Shown here: positions 8,204 through 17,657 of the stretch, in pieces
Layout of the letters: the number at the start of each line of letters is the position of its first letter
How positions within the stretch are numbered: the stretch's first letter is position 1
Origin: Aurantimicrobium photophilum
GTDB lineage: Bacteria > Actinomycetota > Actinomycetes > Actinomycetales > Microbacteriaceae
Length of the DNA stretch: 64,000 nt
Reading direction: 5' to 3'
NCBI RefSeq assembly: GCF_003194085.1
Contig: NZ_CP023994.1
Span: 558,001-622,000, forward strand
Translations under genes and position numbers: made by a program
Notes under the pieces: generated by a model
What the model saw: only the letters and a program-made list of their open reading frames with translations
What the model was told of the DNA's origin: nothing
Database searches by the model: none

Positions 8204-10414
8204 ATGCCCAGCTCTGATGCCTTGCTTGATGCAGCACTTGAGCCAGTGGTGGGCAGTAAGACTGCAGGATCGCTCAAGAAAGCCTTTGGCATTCGCACGG
8301 TGGGTGACCTGCTCGCGCACTATCCACGTCGTTATGCCCGCCGCGGTGAGCTCACCGCCATCAATGATGTTCCCCTCAATGAGAACGTCACCATCGTGGC
8401 TGAAGTGTTGGATGTGCGCGAACGTCCTATGCGTGCTCGCAAGGGGTCGATTCTGGAAGTAAGAATCACTGACGGCCGCTCAGGCGGCATCATGACGCTC
8501 ACCTTCTTCAATCAGGCATGGCGAGCCAAAGACCTCAAAGCAGGGGTGCGGGGAATCTTTGCAGGCAAAGTCGGTGCCTATCGCGGGGCACTCCAGCTTG
8601 CCCACCCGGACTATGAACTCTTCGATGGCGAGGATGAGAGAGACTCTGCCGATAAAGATGCGGCAAAGTGGGCCATGCAGCCCATCCCGATCTATCCCGC
8701 CACCAGCACTCTGGCCAGTTGGCAAATTGCCAAGGTGATGGAGATTGTGCTCATCACGGTCCGGGGAAGTGCTGAACTTCCTGACCCGGTTCCCGCTGAC
8801 GTGAGGAATGACCGCAAGCTGCTCAGCTTGAACGAAGCCATTCTCAAGATTCACCAACCCGAGACAGACGCTGACTGGCAGAAGGCTCGTGACACCCTTC
8901 GTTTCCAGGAAGCATTCGTTCTGCAGGCAACCCTGCTGGATCAGCGTGCAAAAGCCAAAGCTCAGGCAGCAACACCGCGCGCGCCCAAAGCTGGGGGTTA
9001 CCTCGATCAACTCGATGCACGACTGCCCTTCACGCTGACCGAAGACCAGCTCACAACCGGGGCAGAGATTGCAGAGGATCTGCAATCTTCTCACCCCATG
9101 AACCGATTGGTTCAAGGGGAAGTGGGCTCGGGAAAGACACTGGTGGCGCTGCGAGCAATGCTGCAGGTTGCCGACAGTGGCGGCCAGGCAGCATTGCTGG
9201 CGCCCACAGAAGTACTTGCTGCCCAACACTTGCGCTCCATTACGAACATGCTGGGTCCTGATCTCTCTGCGTCTTTGATGCCTACGCTCATTACTGGACA
9301 GCTACCCGCCGCTGCTAAGCGGCAAGCACTGCTTCGAACCGTTACAGGGCAAGCACGCATTGTCATCGGCACACATGCACTGCTCAGTGACAAGGTCGAG
9401 TTCTTTGACCTAGGGCTCGTGGTCGTGGATGAACAACACCGCTTCGGGGTGGAGCAGCGTCAAGCACTTCGAGTGAAGACGGAACTCACACCCCACGTCC
9501 TCGTGCTCACAGCGACTCCCATTCCCCGCACAGTTGCCATGACGGTCTTTGGCGACTTGGATGTTTCTGTCATTGCAGGGCTACCTGCAGGGCGTGCAGG
9601 AATTACCAGTCATGCCGTCGCGCTCGCCGAACACCCGTCGTGGATCACGCGGGTGTGGGAGCGCGTAGAAGAAGAACTCGTTGCCGGACGACAAGCTTTT
9701 GTGGTCTGTCCTGCCATTGATGCCGCTGGTGCTCCAGAAGATGATCTAGATGCCCTGGTCAATGACGAAGTTGAACTCGACACAGATGAGGCGAAGCCCG
9801 AGAAAGCATCGGTGGAATCCGTTGCGGCACTGCTGAGAGAACATCCTCATCTGGGCAAGCGTCGCATTGCCGAACTTCATGGTCGGATGACCAGCGATGA
9901 CAAGGATGCTGTGATGCAGGCCTTCTCAGCAGGAGATATTGATCTCATTGTGGCCACCACGGTCATTGAGGTGGGTGTGGATGTGCCCAATGCCTCCACC
10001 ATGGTCGTGATGGATGCTGACCGTTTTGGTGTCTCTCAGTTACACCAGCTGCGAGGCCGTGTGGGTCGAGGGGGAGTGCCCGGGCTTGCCTTGTTCGTTA
10101 CCCATGCCCAGCCAGGAACAACTGCCTATGAACGTGTGGAGGCTGTGGCCAGCACCACCGATGGCTTCGAGTTGGCACGCATCGATCTCGAACTCCGCAG
10201 TGAAGGAAACGTGCTGGGCACGAGTCAGTCTGGTGGGCGCTCTTCTCTGCGTCTCTTGCGTGCAGCGCGGGACGGCGACGTCATCATGGATGCCCGTGAT
10301 GCTGCTGCTGAGATCCTGGCATCTGATCCTGGTTTTGCTGGGCATCCAGTGCTGGCTCAGGCCATCTCGCGTCGACTCAGTGAAAGTGAACGCGATTTCT
10401 TGGACAAAAACTAG
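8204..10414 (+). CDS. recG: ATP-dependent DNA helicase RecG
   Basis: Superfamily 2 helicase that regresses stalled replication forks and branch-migrates Holliday junctions. N-terminal wedge/OB domain (about residues 1-270), then the motor: Walker A GEVGSGKT near residue 305, DEQH box (DEQHRFG) near 409, TATPIPRT, and the C-terminal helicase half with GRVGRGG. 736 residues is normal. An acidic insert rich in Asp and Glu (about residues 505-540) sits between helicase motifs. ATG at 8204 is preceded by a -10 box at leaderless spacing. Confidence 0.97.
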   Translation: MPSSDALLDAALEPVVGSKTAGSLKKAFGIRTVGDLLAHYPRRYARRGELTAINDVPLNENVTIVAEVLDVRERPMRARKGSILEVRITDGRSGGIMTLTFFNQAWRAKDLKAGVRGIFAGKVGAYRGALQLAHPDYELFDGEDERDSADKDAAKWAMQPIPIYPATSTLASWQIAKVMEIVLITVRGSAELPDPVPADVRNDRKLLSLNEAILKIHQPETDADWQKARDTLRFQEAFVLQATLLDQRAKAKAQAATPRAPKAGGYLDQLDARLPFTLTEDQLTTGAEIAEDLQSSHPMNRLVQGEVGSGKTLVALRAMLQVADSGGQAALLAPTEVLAAQHLRSITNMLGPDLSASLMPTLITGQLPAAAKRQALLRTVTGQARIVIGTHALLSDKVEFFDLGLVVVDEQHRFGVEQRQALRVKTELTPHVLVLTATPIPRTVAMTVFGDLDVSVIAGLPAGRAGITSHAVALAEHPSWITRVWERVEEELVAGRQAFVVCPAIDAAGAPEDDLDALVNDEVELDTDEAKPEKASVESVAALLREHPHLGKRRIAELHGRMTSDDKDAVMQAFSAGDIDLIVATTVIEVGVDVPNASTMVVMDADRFGVSQLHQLRGRVGRGGVPGLALFVTHAQPGTTAYERVEAVASTTDGFELARIDLELRSEGNVLGTSQSGGRSSLRLLRAARDGDVIMDARDAAAEILASDPGFAGHPVLAQAISRRLSESERDFLDKN

Positions 10415-10446
10415 CATTTTGCCTGACCAGACCCGCGTTTGATGCG

Positions 10447-10452
10447 TAGGGT
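10447..10452 (+). promoter_or_regulatory. -10 box of leaderless coaD
   Basis: TAGGGT lies 6 bases before the coaD ATG (10459); CTGACC at 10423-10428 could be a -35 with an 18-base spacer. The pair predicts a transcript starting at the initiation codon. Confidence 0.45.
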
Positions 10453-10458
10453 GGAGTC

Positions 10459-10941
10459 ATGCGCAGGATCGCCGTAGTCCCTGGTTCGTTTGACCCGATC
10501 ACCCTCGGTCACATGGATGTCATTGCTCGAGCAACAAAGCTCTTCGATGAGATTCACGTCGTTGTGGTGCACAACCCGGATAAGCATGCGCTGCTCCCGA
10601 TTGCTCAACGTGTCACGCTGATTGAAGAAGCCATCGAAGAAGCCGGCCTTAGCGACAATGTTGTAGTCGCATCCTGGAGCATGGGTCTTCTCGTGGACTA
10701 CTGCTCTGATGTGGGCGCAACCGTTTTGATCAAGGGCATTCGCACCCAGCTCGACATCTCCTACGAAACTCCCATGGCCATGGTCAACCGCAACCTTGCC
10801 GGCATGGAGACCATTTTCCTCATGCCAGAGCCTGGTCATTCCTACGTTTCCAGCTCGCTGGTGCGTCAGGTTGCTTCGCTCGGTGGAGATGTTCGTCCCT
10901 ACGTTCCCCACGTCGTGGCACAGTATCTCCAAGGCGCCTAA
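10459..10941 (+). CDS. coaD: Phosphopantetheine adenylyltransferase
   Basis: Transfers AMP from ATP to 4'-phosphopantetheine, the penultimate step of coenzyme A synthesis. 160 residues, family length. The nucleotidyltransferase motif [14 protein letters not shown] near the N-terminus and the SSSLVR segment near the C-terminus are diagnostic. The gene has its own predicted promoter. The next gene, ftsY, begins 12 bases after the stop; in many actinobacteria genes such as rpmF, rnc, mutM and smc lie in this gap, and none is here. Confidence 0.96.
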   Translation: MRRIAVVPGSFDPITLGHMDVIARATKLFDEIHVVVVHNPDKHALLPIAQRVTLIEEAIEEAGLSDNVVVASWSMGLLVDYCSDVGATVLIKGIRTQLDISYETPMAMVNRNLAGMETIFLMPEPGHSYVSSSLVRQVASLGGDVRPYVPHVVAQYLQGA

Positions 10942-10947
10942 TACGCT
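10942..10947 (+). promoter_or_regulatory. -10 box of leaderless ftsY
   Basis: TACGCT begins right after the coaD stop codon and ends 6 bases before the ftsY ATG at 10954. The ftsY start has no Shine-Dalgarno sequence, in keeping with leaderless translation. Confidence 0.45.
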
Positions 10948-10953
10948 GTATCT

Positions 10954-12249
10954 ATGGCTGAAAAATCACGCTGGTCGCTTGGCGCCAAGCTCAAAGGGCT
11001 TTTTGCGCGCTCAGACGCAGATGAGACAGTCGATGACATCTTTGATGATGTTCCCTCGCTTCCTCGCAATGAGGAAGTTGAACGTGAAGTTGTTCCAGAG
11101 CCTGTAGCTGATAAACCCACGGCAGAGAAGAAGCCCAAGCCTGACAAGGTTGCAGAACCTGTTGTTGAGCCTATTGCCCACAAGGTTGTTGAAACCAAGC
11201 CTGAACCGGTAGTAACGCCTGCTGAAGAACCGGAAGAAGTTCTTCCCGAGCCAGTTGCAGAAGTTCTTCCAGAGCCAACTCCTGAGCCCGAGGTTGTCGC
11301 AGAACCTGAGCCTGAGCCAGGACCAGTTCTCGAGGTCCGTGAAGAAACTGTCGTTGAAGAACCTGCACCTGCACCCGTTGTTGCCGCAAAGCCAGTAAAG
11401 GCAAAGCCTGTAGCTAAAGCCCCTCGTCGCGCCGCTATCGATGAGGACATGTGGGAAGAGCTCGAAGAAACCCTTCTCGCAGCAGACTTTGGGCCAGATA
11501 TCACCGAAGAGCTCATCGACGTCATGCGCGCAAACGTGGCAAAGTTTGGCACCACCGATCCTGAAGATTTCATTCGTTTGCTTCGTGAAGCAATCGAAGA
11601 TCGCTTGAACAAGTTCGACACCACCCTCAAGCTCAGTGAGCGTCCAGCTGTGATCTTGGTTGTGGGCGTTAATGGTGTGGGAAAGACCACCACCATTGGC
11701 AAGGTGGCCAAATACATCTCCAACGCAGGCAAGAGCGTTGTGGTCGGTGCAGCTGACACGTTCCGTGCTGCTGCAGTCGACCAGCTCGCCACCTGGGCAG
11801 AGCGTGCCGGGGTAGACGTGGTCAAGCCACAGATGGAAGGCCAAGACCCTTCTGCTGTGGCCTATCAAACCATTGAGTGGGCCATTAATAAGGGCACCGA
11901 AATCGTCATCATCGACACCGCAGGGCGTCTCCAGACCAAGAGTGGTCTGATGGATGAGCTTTCCAAGATTCGCCGCGTCATTGAGAAGCAAGCCCCAATT
12001 TCTGAAGTTCTCCTCGTTTTAGATGCCACCACGGGCCAAAACGGTCTTTCACAGGCGGAAGCCTTCCTCGAGCACGCAGGAGTTACCGGTTTGGTTTTGA
12101 CCAAGCTCGATGGTTCTGCCAAGGGTGGTTTTGTACTCGCTGTTCAAGAGCGCACGGGAATCCCGGTGAAGCTCGTGGGTAATGGCGAAGGCATCAATGA
12201 CTTGATCGGCTTCACGCCACACGCCTTCGCAGCCCAGCTCGTTGGCTAG
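10954..12249 (+). CDS. ftsY: Signal recognition particle receptor FtsY
   Basis: SRP GTPase that docks ribosome-SRP complexes at the membrane. The C-terminal NG domain carries G1 GVNGVGKTTT (about residues 235-244), the ADTFRAAA insertion-box region, DTAGRLQTKSGLM and TKLDGSAKGG. The first 150 residues are an A domain of Pro-Glu-Val repeats (EPVAE, EPEPEP patterns), acidic and low in complexity, that probably mediates membrane or translocon contact. 431 residues. ffh follows after 12 bases, so receptor and particle are adjacent. Confidence 0.96.
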   Translation: MAEKSRWSLGAKLKGLFARSDADETVDDIFDDVPSLPRNEEVEREVVPEPVADKPTAEKKPKPDKVAEPVVEPIAHKVVETKPEPVVTPAEEPEEVLPEPVAEVLPEPTPEPEVVAEPEPEPGPVLEVREETVVEEPAPAPVVAAKPVKAKPVAKAPRRAAIDEDMWEELEETLLAADFGPDITEELIDVMRANVAKFGTTDPEDFIRLLREAIEDRLNKFDTTLKLSERPAVILVVGVNGVGKTTTIGKVAKYISNAGKSVVVGAADTFRAAAVDQLATWAERAGVDVVKPQMEGQDPSAVAYQTIEWAINKGTEIVIIDTAGRLQTKSGLMDELSKIRRVIEKQAPISEVLLVLDATTGQNGLSQAEAFLEHAGVTGLVLTKLDGSAKGGFVLAVQERTGIPVKLVGNGEGINDLIGFTPHAFAAQLVG

Positions 12250-12261
12250 GCTAGAGGGGTT

Positions 12262-13815
<1,554 letters not shown>

Positions 13816-13836
13816 CCAACACATCTAGGAGAAGCA

Positions 13837-14235
13837 ATGAGCTATTCAGTAGATAAGTCCGAAGACCAGTGGCGCGCTGAACTCAGTGCGGAAGAGTTCG
13901 CGGTGTTGCGTCAAGCTGCAACCGAGAGACCTTGGACAGGTGAGCTCTTGGATGAAAAGCGTGCAGGTCTCTACACCTGTAAGGCGTGTGGAAATGAGCT
14001 ATTCAAAGCAGGAACCAAGTTCGATTCCGGCTGTGGCTGGCCTAGCTTCTATGAATCTGTTCGTCCAGATGCTGTGGTACTCCGAGAAGACGCAAGTCTG
14101 GGACAAATTCGCACTGAAGTGTTGTGTGCAGGTTGCGGTTCTCACTTAGGACATGTTTTCCCTGACGGTTTTGGAACCCCAACAGGTGATCGTTACTGCA
14201 TGAACTCCATCGCGCTTAACTTTGAAGCTGAGTAA
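13837..14235 (+). CDS. msrB: Peptide-methionine (R)-S-oxide reductase
   Basis: Repairs methionine-R-sulfoxide in oxidised proteins using thioredoxin. The zinc site is Cys48/Cys51 and Cys97/Cys100 (two CxxC pairs), the catalytic cysteine is Cys121 in RYCMNSIAL, and the resolving cysteine is Cys66 in SGCGWPSF. 132 residues, normal. ATG at 13837 has a GGAG ribosome site 7-8 bases upstream. The gene is convergent with the ComB-like gene; the 3-base gap lies inside an inverted repeat. No msrA is in the window. Confidence 0.95.
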   Translation: MSYSVDKSEDQWRAELSAEEFAVLRQAATERPWTGELLDEKRAGLYTCKACGNELFKAGTKFDSGCGWPSFYESVRPDAVVLREDASLGQIRTEVLCAGCGSHLGHVFPDGFGTPTGDRYCMNSIALNFEAE

Positions 14236-14248
14236 TTATTACCTCAGC
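14227..14248. terminator. Possible shared bidirectional terminator, msrB / ComB-like gene
   Basis: GCTGAG (14227-14232) and CTCAGC (14243-14248) form a 6-bp stem that extends inward through TAAT/ATTA with one bulge. It spans both convergent stop codons. There is no strong T-run, so termination is only suggested. Confidence 0.3.
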
Positions 14249-14739
14249 ACTCTCACATCTGCAGACGTGAGTGATTCATTAAGTACAAGCTCATCATCTC
14301 TGAGAGTTATGTTTTGAGCTTGCTCTGAAGCGGCGATGAGGTGAGCTGCCGCATTTCGAAGCTGACTAAAGGCAGCATTTGCAACTGCAGCTTCGGGGCT
14401 CATGGCATCGAGGCCTTGTTGTGCGAGTCGTTCAATGATCGCGCCGGCAGCTAGCTCATCTGCCACATTGTGTGTTTCTGCATCTGAGTAGACAATCAAC
14501 ACAATGACCCGTCTTTGTTGCTCTAATTGGTAGTTTGCCACCCAATCTGCAACCGCAAACGCATCAAAGTATGAGCCGACCAAGACCTTGCTGTCCCCGG
14601 GGAATGAATCCAGTTGGAGGGGGAGAGGCGCTGATTGAGACAGTGCATTAACCCAAATCACAACATCAGGGTTCACGCTTAACCGTTGTGAACCTGAGAG
14701 CCCCCAGGTGCACATCACTTGGTAGTGGGGTCTGTTCAT
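14239..14739 (-). CDS. ComB-like protein (2-phosphosulfolactate phosphatase family)
   Basis: 166 residues resembling the short actinobacterial ComB-family proteins: an early DVVIWVNALS strand, a VLVGSYFDAFAVADWV segment, and a conserved C-terminal block VADELAAGAIIERL...SPEAAVANAAF. ComB proper removes phosphate from 2-phosphosulfolactate in coenzyme M synthesis, a pathway this bacterium is not expected to have, so the substrate is unknown. ATG at 14739 has an AGGAG site. It faces rpsP divergently across about 210 bases. Family call is by recalled similarity; function is uncertain. Confidence 0.55.
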   Translation of the reverse strand: MNRPHYQVMCTWGLSGSQRLSVNPDVVIWVNALSQSAPLPLQLDSFPGDSKVLVGSYFDAFAVADWVANYQLEQQRRVIVLIVYSDAETHNVADELAAGAIIERLAQQGLDAMSPEAAVANAAFSQLRNAAAHLIAASEQAQNITLRDDELVLNESLTSADVRVLR

Positions 14740-14951
14740 TTCTCTCCTGGACTGGTTTCTTCAAACATACCTGCTGATTTTCCCTCTCGATTAGCCAATT
14801 AGGGCTCAAACCTGCCAGAATAGGAAGTCGAGTTCGACTCATATCCGACCCTCTAATCAGATATGTGCCGAAACCCTTAGAGCTTGTACCGAGTGTGCCC
14901 CCACGCTCACGGTCGTCAGTTCATCCACTACACATCACTCACAGGAGAATT
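14740..14951 (+). promoter_or_regulatory. rpsP upstream region with palindrome and hairpin
   Basis: Gene-free divergent region. It holds a 14-base palindrome AGTCGAGTTCGACT (14826-14839), a CATATC...GATATG repeat (14840-14864), and a 7-bp hairpin with CCCC loop (14891-14908) in the probable S16 leader. A promoter near 14834-14862 is plausible but the boxes are weak. The hairpin could take part in ribosomal-protein feedback; this is inference. Confidence 0.3.
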
Positions 14952-15518
14952 GTGGCTGTCAAAATTCGTTTGAAGCGCATGGGTAAAATCCGCGCGCCTT
15001 ACTACCGCATCGTCGTAGCAGACTCGCGCACCAAGCGCGATGGTCGTGTTATCGAGGAGATCGGTAAGTACCACCCCACCGAGAACCCATCGTTCATCGA
15101 GGTCAAGTCAGACCGTGCTCAGTACTGGCTCTCCGTTGGCGCACAGCCAACCGAGCAGGTCGAAGCACTTCTGAAGCTCTCCGGTGACTGGGGAATCTTC
15201 AAGGGTGACAAGAATGCAAAGAGCACCATCAAGGTTGCTGAGCCTAAGGCTGCATTCGTTGTCGACACCAAGAAGAAGCCCGTTCTCGTCCCAAAGACTG
15301 AGAAGGCACCTAAGAAGGAAGAGGCAGCTGTTGAAGCTGCTGAAGAAGCCGTCGTAGAGGCCGCAGCTGAGGAAGCAGTAGTCGAGGCAGTTGCAGAAGC
15401 AATCGTCGAAGAGGCTGTAGCTGAAACTGTTGTTGAAGAGGTAGCAGCTGAGGTTGTTGCCGAGGCTGAGGAAATCGTTGAGGCTGCTGAAGAAGCAGCT
15501 GGCGAGGAACAGGCCTAA
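14952..15518 (+). CDS. rpsP: 30S ribosomal protein S16 with long Ala/Glu C-terminal extension
   Basis: S16 binds 16S rRNA and is needed for 30S assembly. Start chosen at GTG 14952: the ribosome site AGGAG is at 14943-14947 and the protein opens with the family's [20 protein letters not shown]-like strand. The S16 fold ends near residue 95; the remaining 90 or so residues are almost only Ala, Glu and Val (repeats such as EEAVVEA). Actinobacterial S16 proteins often have tails, but bacterial S16 is usually 80-150 residues and this is 188. First gene of the rpsP-khpA-rimM-trmD set. Confidence 0.95.
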   Translation: MAVKIRLKRMGKIRAPYYRIVVADSRTKRDGRVIEEIGKYHPTENPSFIEVKSDRAQYWLSVGAQPTEQVEALLKLSGDWGIFKGDKNAKSTIKVAEPKAAFVVDTKKKPVLVPKTEKAPKKEEAAVEAAEEAVVEAAAEEAVVEAVAEAIVEEAVAETVVEEVAAEVVAEAEEIVEAAEEAAGEEQA

Positions 15519-15523
15519 CCAAC

Positions 15524-15760
15524 ATGCTCGCATCAGCAGTCAAGCACCTCGTCAAGGGCATCGTAGAGAACCCCGATGACGTGAAGGTTGCTGTGCGTTC
15601 GAACAATCGTGGTGAGGTCCTCGAGGTTCATGTGAACCCCGAGGACCTTGGCCGCGTTATTGGCCGTTCAGGCCGCACTGCCAAGGCCATTCGCACTGTT
15701 GTGAACGCCCTGGCTGATGGTCGCAACGTTCGTGTCGACGTCGTCGACACCGACGCTTAA
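15524..15760 (+). CDS. khpA: KH-domain RNA-binding protein KhpA
   Basis: A single type-II KH domain of 78 residues with the GRSG loop (the GXXG RNA-contact motif) in VIGRSGRTAKAIRTVV. KhpA proteins bind many RNAs, in firmicutes with partner KhpB, and influence cell elongation and division. The gene lies 5 bases after rpsP and 2 bases before rimM, the standard position in Gram-positive bacteria. ATG start; cotranscription with rpsP is likely. Confidence 0.93.
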   Translation: MLASAVKHLVKGIVENPDDVKVAVRSNNRGEVLEVHVNPEDLGRVIGRSGRTAKAIRTVVNALADGRNVRVDVVDTDA

Positions 15761-15762
15761 AC

Positions 15763-16350
15763 GTGACCGCTGAATCTAGACAGACCCAACTTCGCGTCGG
15801 TCGTCTCACCAAGGCCCACGGCCTCAAAGGTGCTATCAAGGTCGAGCTCTATACCGATGAGCCCGAGAAGCGCTTTGTGCCCGGGGCCATTTTCTCTGTT
15901 CAGGTGCCGGAAGAATCTCCCTGGTATGGCAAGAACATTGAACTGATTGAACTTCGCTGGTACAACTCACACCCCGTTGCTTTCTTCAAGGATGTTCCTG
16001 ACCGCACGGCGGCAGAGTCCCTGATCAAGGCCATTCTCTGGGTGGAGCACGACACCAGCGTCCTGCCTGAAGACCCTGAAGCCTGGTATGACCACCAGCT
16101 CACTGGTCTCAAGGCTGTGCGTGACGGTGTCGAAGTGGGAACGGTTGCTCGCGTAGATCACTTCCCCGCACAAGATCTGTTGGTTATCAAGACCGCCAAC
16201 GGCGATGTCATGGTTCCTTTTGTGAAGGCCATTGTTCCTGAAGTCGACATCGAGAAGGGCATCGTGACCCTGACTCCTCCTGGCGGACTCTTCGAAGAGC
16301 TGCCGGAGGATGACGATGACGCTCCTGCCGAGGAAACTGCCGAGGCCTAA
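15763..16350 (+). CDS. rimM: Ribosome maturation factor RimM
   Basis: Assists maturation of the 30S head by binding S19; acts in the cytoplasm. N-terminal RimM beta-barrel begins LRVGRLTKAHGLKGAIKVE, the linker has the VEHD...PEDPEAWYDHQL stretch, and the C-terminal PRC-barrel follows (DLLVIKTANGDVMVPFVKAIV). GTG start 2 bases after the khpA stop. The C-terminal tail is acidic (EDDDDAPAEE). 195 residues. trmD begins at the base after the stop codon. Confidence 0.94.
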   Translation: MTAESRQTQLRVGRLTKAHGLKGAIKVELYTDEPEKRFVPGAIFSVQVPEESPWYGKNIELIELRWYNSHPVAFFKDVPDRTAAESLIKAILWVEHDTSVLPEDPEAWYDHQLTGLKAVRDGVEVGTVARVDHFPAQDLLVIKTANGDVMVPFVKAIVPEVDIEKGIVTLTPPGGLFEELPEDDDDAPAEETAEA

Positions 16351-17046
16351 ATGCGCATCGACATTGTGACGATCTTTCCGGAGTTCTTCGGCACTCTGGA
16401 TGTGTCGCTTCTGGGTAAAGCTCGCCAGTCGGGGTTGATTGATACCCGCGTGCATGACCTTCGTGATGCCACCACAGACAAGCACCGCACCGTCGACGAC
16501 ACTCCCTATGGCGGTGGCGCTGGCATGGTGATGAAGCCTGAGCCCTGGGGGGACACCCTGGATGCGATTCTGGATGATCCCGAAAGCTCCAAAAACCCTG
16601 TCCTCATCGTGCCTTCACCGGCAGGCGAGCAGTTCACGCAGGCAGTGGCGAAAGAACTGGCAGAAGAAAAGCAGCTCATCTTTGCCTGTGGCCGTTACGA
16701 AGGTATTGATCAGCGCGTGAGCGATTACTTCGCCACTCGTATTCGTGTTCGTCCCATCTCGCTTGGTGACTACGTGCTCAACGGTGGGGAAGTAGCTTCT
16801 CTGGCCATGATTGAGGCTGTTGGCCGCTTGATCCCTGGCATGGTGGGTAATCCTGAGTCGCTGGTGGAAGAAAGTCACGAGGACGGTTTGCTGGAATACC
16901 CCAGCTACACCAAGCCCGCCGAATGGCGCGGATTGGAAGTTCCACCTGTTTTGCTTTCAGGAAACCATGGCGCAATTGCCACGTGGCGTCACGAACAGCA
17001 GCTCGAACGCACCAAGGCTGTTCGCCCCGATTTACTTCCTGAGTAA
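16351..17046 (+). CDS. trmD: tRNA (guanine37-N1)-methyltransferase
   Basis: Methylates G37 next to the anticodon, preventing +1 frameshifts; SPOUT (knotted) methyltransferase. Signatures: [13 protein letters not shown] start, [24 protein letters not shown] and the SAM-binding knot [20 protein letters not shown]. 231 residues, typical. It starts directly after the rimM stop. The next gene, rplS, is 131 bases on and probably has its own promoter. Confidence 0.97.
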   Translation: MRIDIVTIFPEFFGTLDVSLLGKARQSGLIDTRVHDLRDATTDKHRTVDDTPYGGGAGMVMKPEPWGDTLDAILDDPESSKNPVLIVPSPAGEQFTQAVAKELAEEKQLIFACGRYEGIDQRVSDYFATRIRVRPISLGDYVLNGGEVASLAMIEAVGRLIPGMVGNPESLVEESHEDGLLEYPSYTKPAEWRGLEVPPVLLSGNHGAIATWRHEQQLERTKAVRPDLLPE

Positions 17047-17059
17047 ATCTCTGGCACAA

Positions 17060-17087
17060 TTGAACCTTGTGCCGTTGGTCTTACCCT
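17060..17087 (+). promoter_or_regulatory. Candidate rplS promoter
   Basis: TTGAAC (17060-17065), 16-base spacer, TACCCT (17082-17087). Start would be near 17094, giving a leader of about 85 bases before the rplS ATG. It begins only 14 bases after the trmD stop. Confidence 0.4.
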
Positions 17088-17156
17088 GCCACAGGGGGCA
17101 CTGAGACCTACAACACTGCACAATTCTTTTCATCATTCACGTATGAGACCTGTGGC
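17069..17156 (+). promoter_or_regulatory. Structured region with alternative pairings upstream of rplS
   Basis: GTGCC (17069-17073) can pair with GGCAC (17097-17101) around a CCCTG/CAGGG hairpin (17084-17096), while GGTCT (17077-17081) can pair with AGACC (17104-17108) as a pseudoknot. The alternative GCCACAGG (17088-17095) matches CCTGTGGC (17149-17156) perfectly. These helices exclude one another, as in ribosomal-protein leaders. Not computed; the promoter call at 17060-17087 overlaps the 5' part. Confidence 0.3.
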
Positions 17157-17177
17157 TTGTACAGATTGAGATAAATC

Positions 17178-17525
17178 ATGCACATTCTTGACGCTGTAGA
17201 CGCACCATCGCTGCGTAGCGACATTCCAGAATTCCGCGCCGGTGACACCGTAAAGGTTCACGTAAACATCATCGAAGGTAACCGCTCTCGTATCCAGGTT
17301 TTCCAGGGTGTTGTTATCGGTCGCTCCGGTGAAGGCGTTCGCGAGACCTTTACCGTTCGTAAGGTTTCCTTCCAGGTAGGTGTGGAGCGTAAGTTCCCCG
17401 TACACTCGCCCGTTATCGACCACATCGAGCTCGTCTCACGTGGTGACGTACGTCGCGCCAAGCTGTACTACCTGCGCAACCTCCGCGGTAAGAAGGCAAA
17501 GATCAAAGAGAAGCGCGACTTCTAA
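17178..17525 (+). CDS. rplS: 50S ribosomal protein L19
   Basis: L19 sits at the 30S-50S interface. 115 residues with the conserved [20 protein letters not shown] and [21 protein letters not shown] stretches and a basic C-terminus ([13 protein letters not shown]). ATG at 17178. Codon choice is strongly biased to C-ending codons, as expected for a highly expressed gene. A perfect 12-bp terminator hairpin follows within 14 bases of the stop, ending the ribosomal block. Confidence 0.97.
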   Translation: MHILDAVDAPSLRSDIPEFRAGDTVKVHVNIIEGNRSRIQVFQGVVIGRSGEGVRETFTVRKVSFQVGVERKFPVHSPVIDHIELVSRGDVRRAKLYYLRNLRGKKAKIKEKRDF

Positions 17526-17538
17526 GTCGACTTGTCCC

Positions 17539-17569
17539 AAAGACCCCCGATTCGCTCGGGGGTCTTTTG
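17539..17569 (+). terminator. Intrinsic terminator after rplS
   Basis: Perfect 12-bp stem AAAGACCCCCGA / TCGGGGGTCTTT (17539-17550 and 17556-17567) with loop TTCGC, running into TTTTGTTTT. The strongest terminator seen in the window. Confidence 0.9.
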
Positions 17570-17657
17570 TTTTCCCTGCGGTGTTTCATATCTGCCACAC
17601 AGGCTTTTGTCGGAATCGGCAACCTAAACTTGAGAAGCAGAAGAAAGATTCAGATAC

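Noticed and set aside
8480-9229. 249-codon minus-strand frame inside recG
   Set aside because: Entirely within a well-conserved gene, no family features and no ribosome site.
10938-11825. Long Ser/Thr/Gly-rich open frame (about 295 codons) on the minus strand
   Set aside because: It is antisense to the repetitive Pro-Glu-Val region of ftsY; the composition simply mirrors those codons, and it lacks a start context and homology.
14826-14839. AGTCGAGTTCGACT as a LexA box before rpsP
   Set aside because: It lacks the CGAA(C/T)-N4-(G/A)TTCG arrangement; the halves are too close and the core differs from the recA box.
15108-15606. Minus-strand frames rich in Leu/Ser/Gln opposite rpsP
   Set aside because: Shadows of the Ala/Glu tail codons of S16.
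17047-17177. A tRNA or small RNA gene between trmD and rplS
   Set aside because: The pairings do not form a cloverleaf, and no T-loop (GGTTCRANYC) is present.
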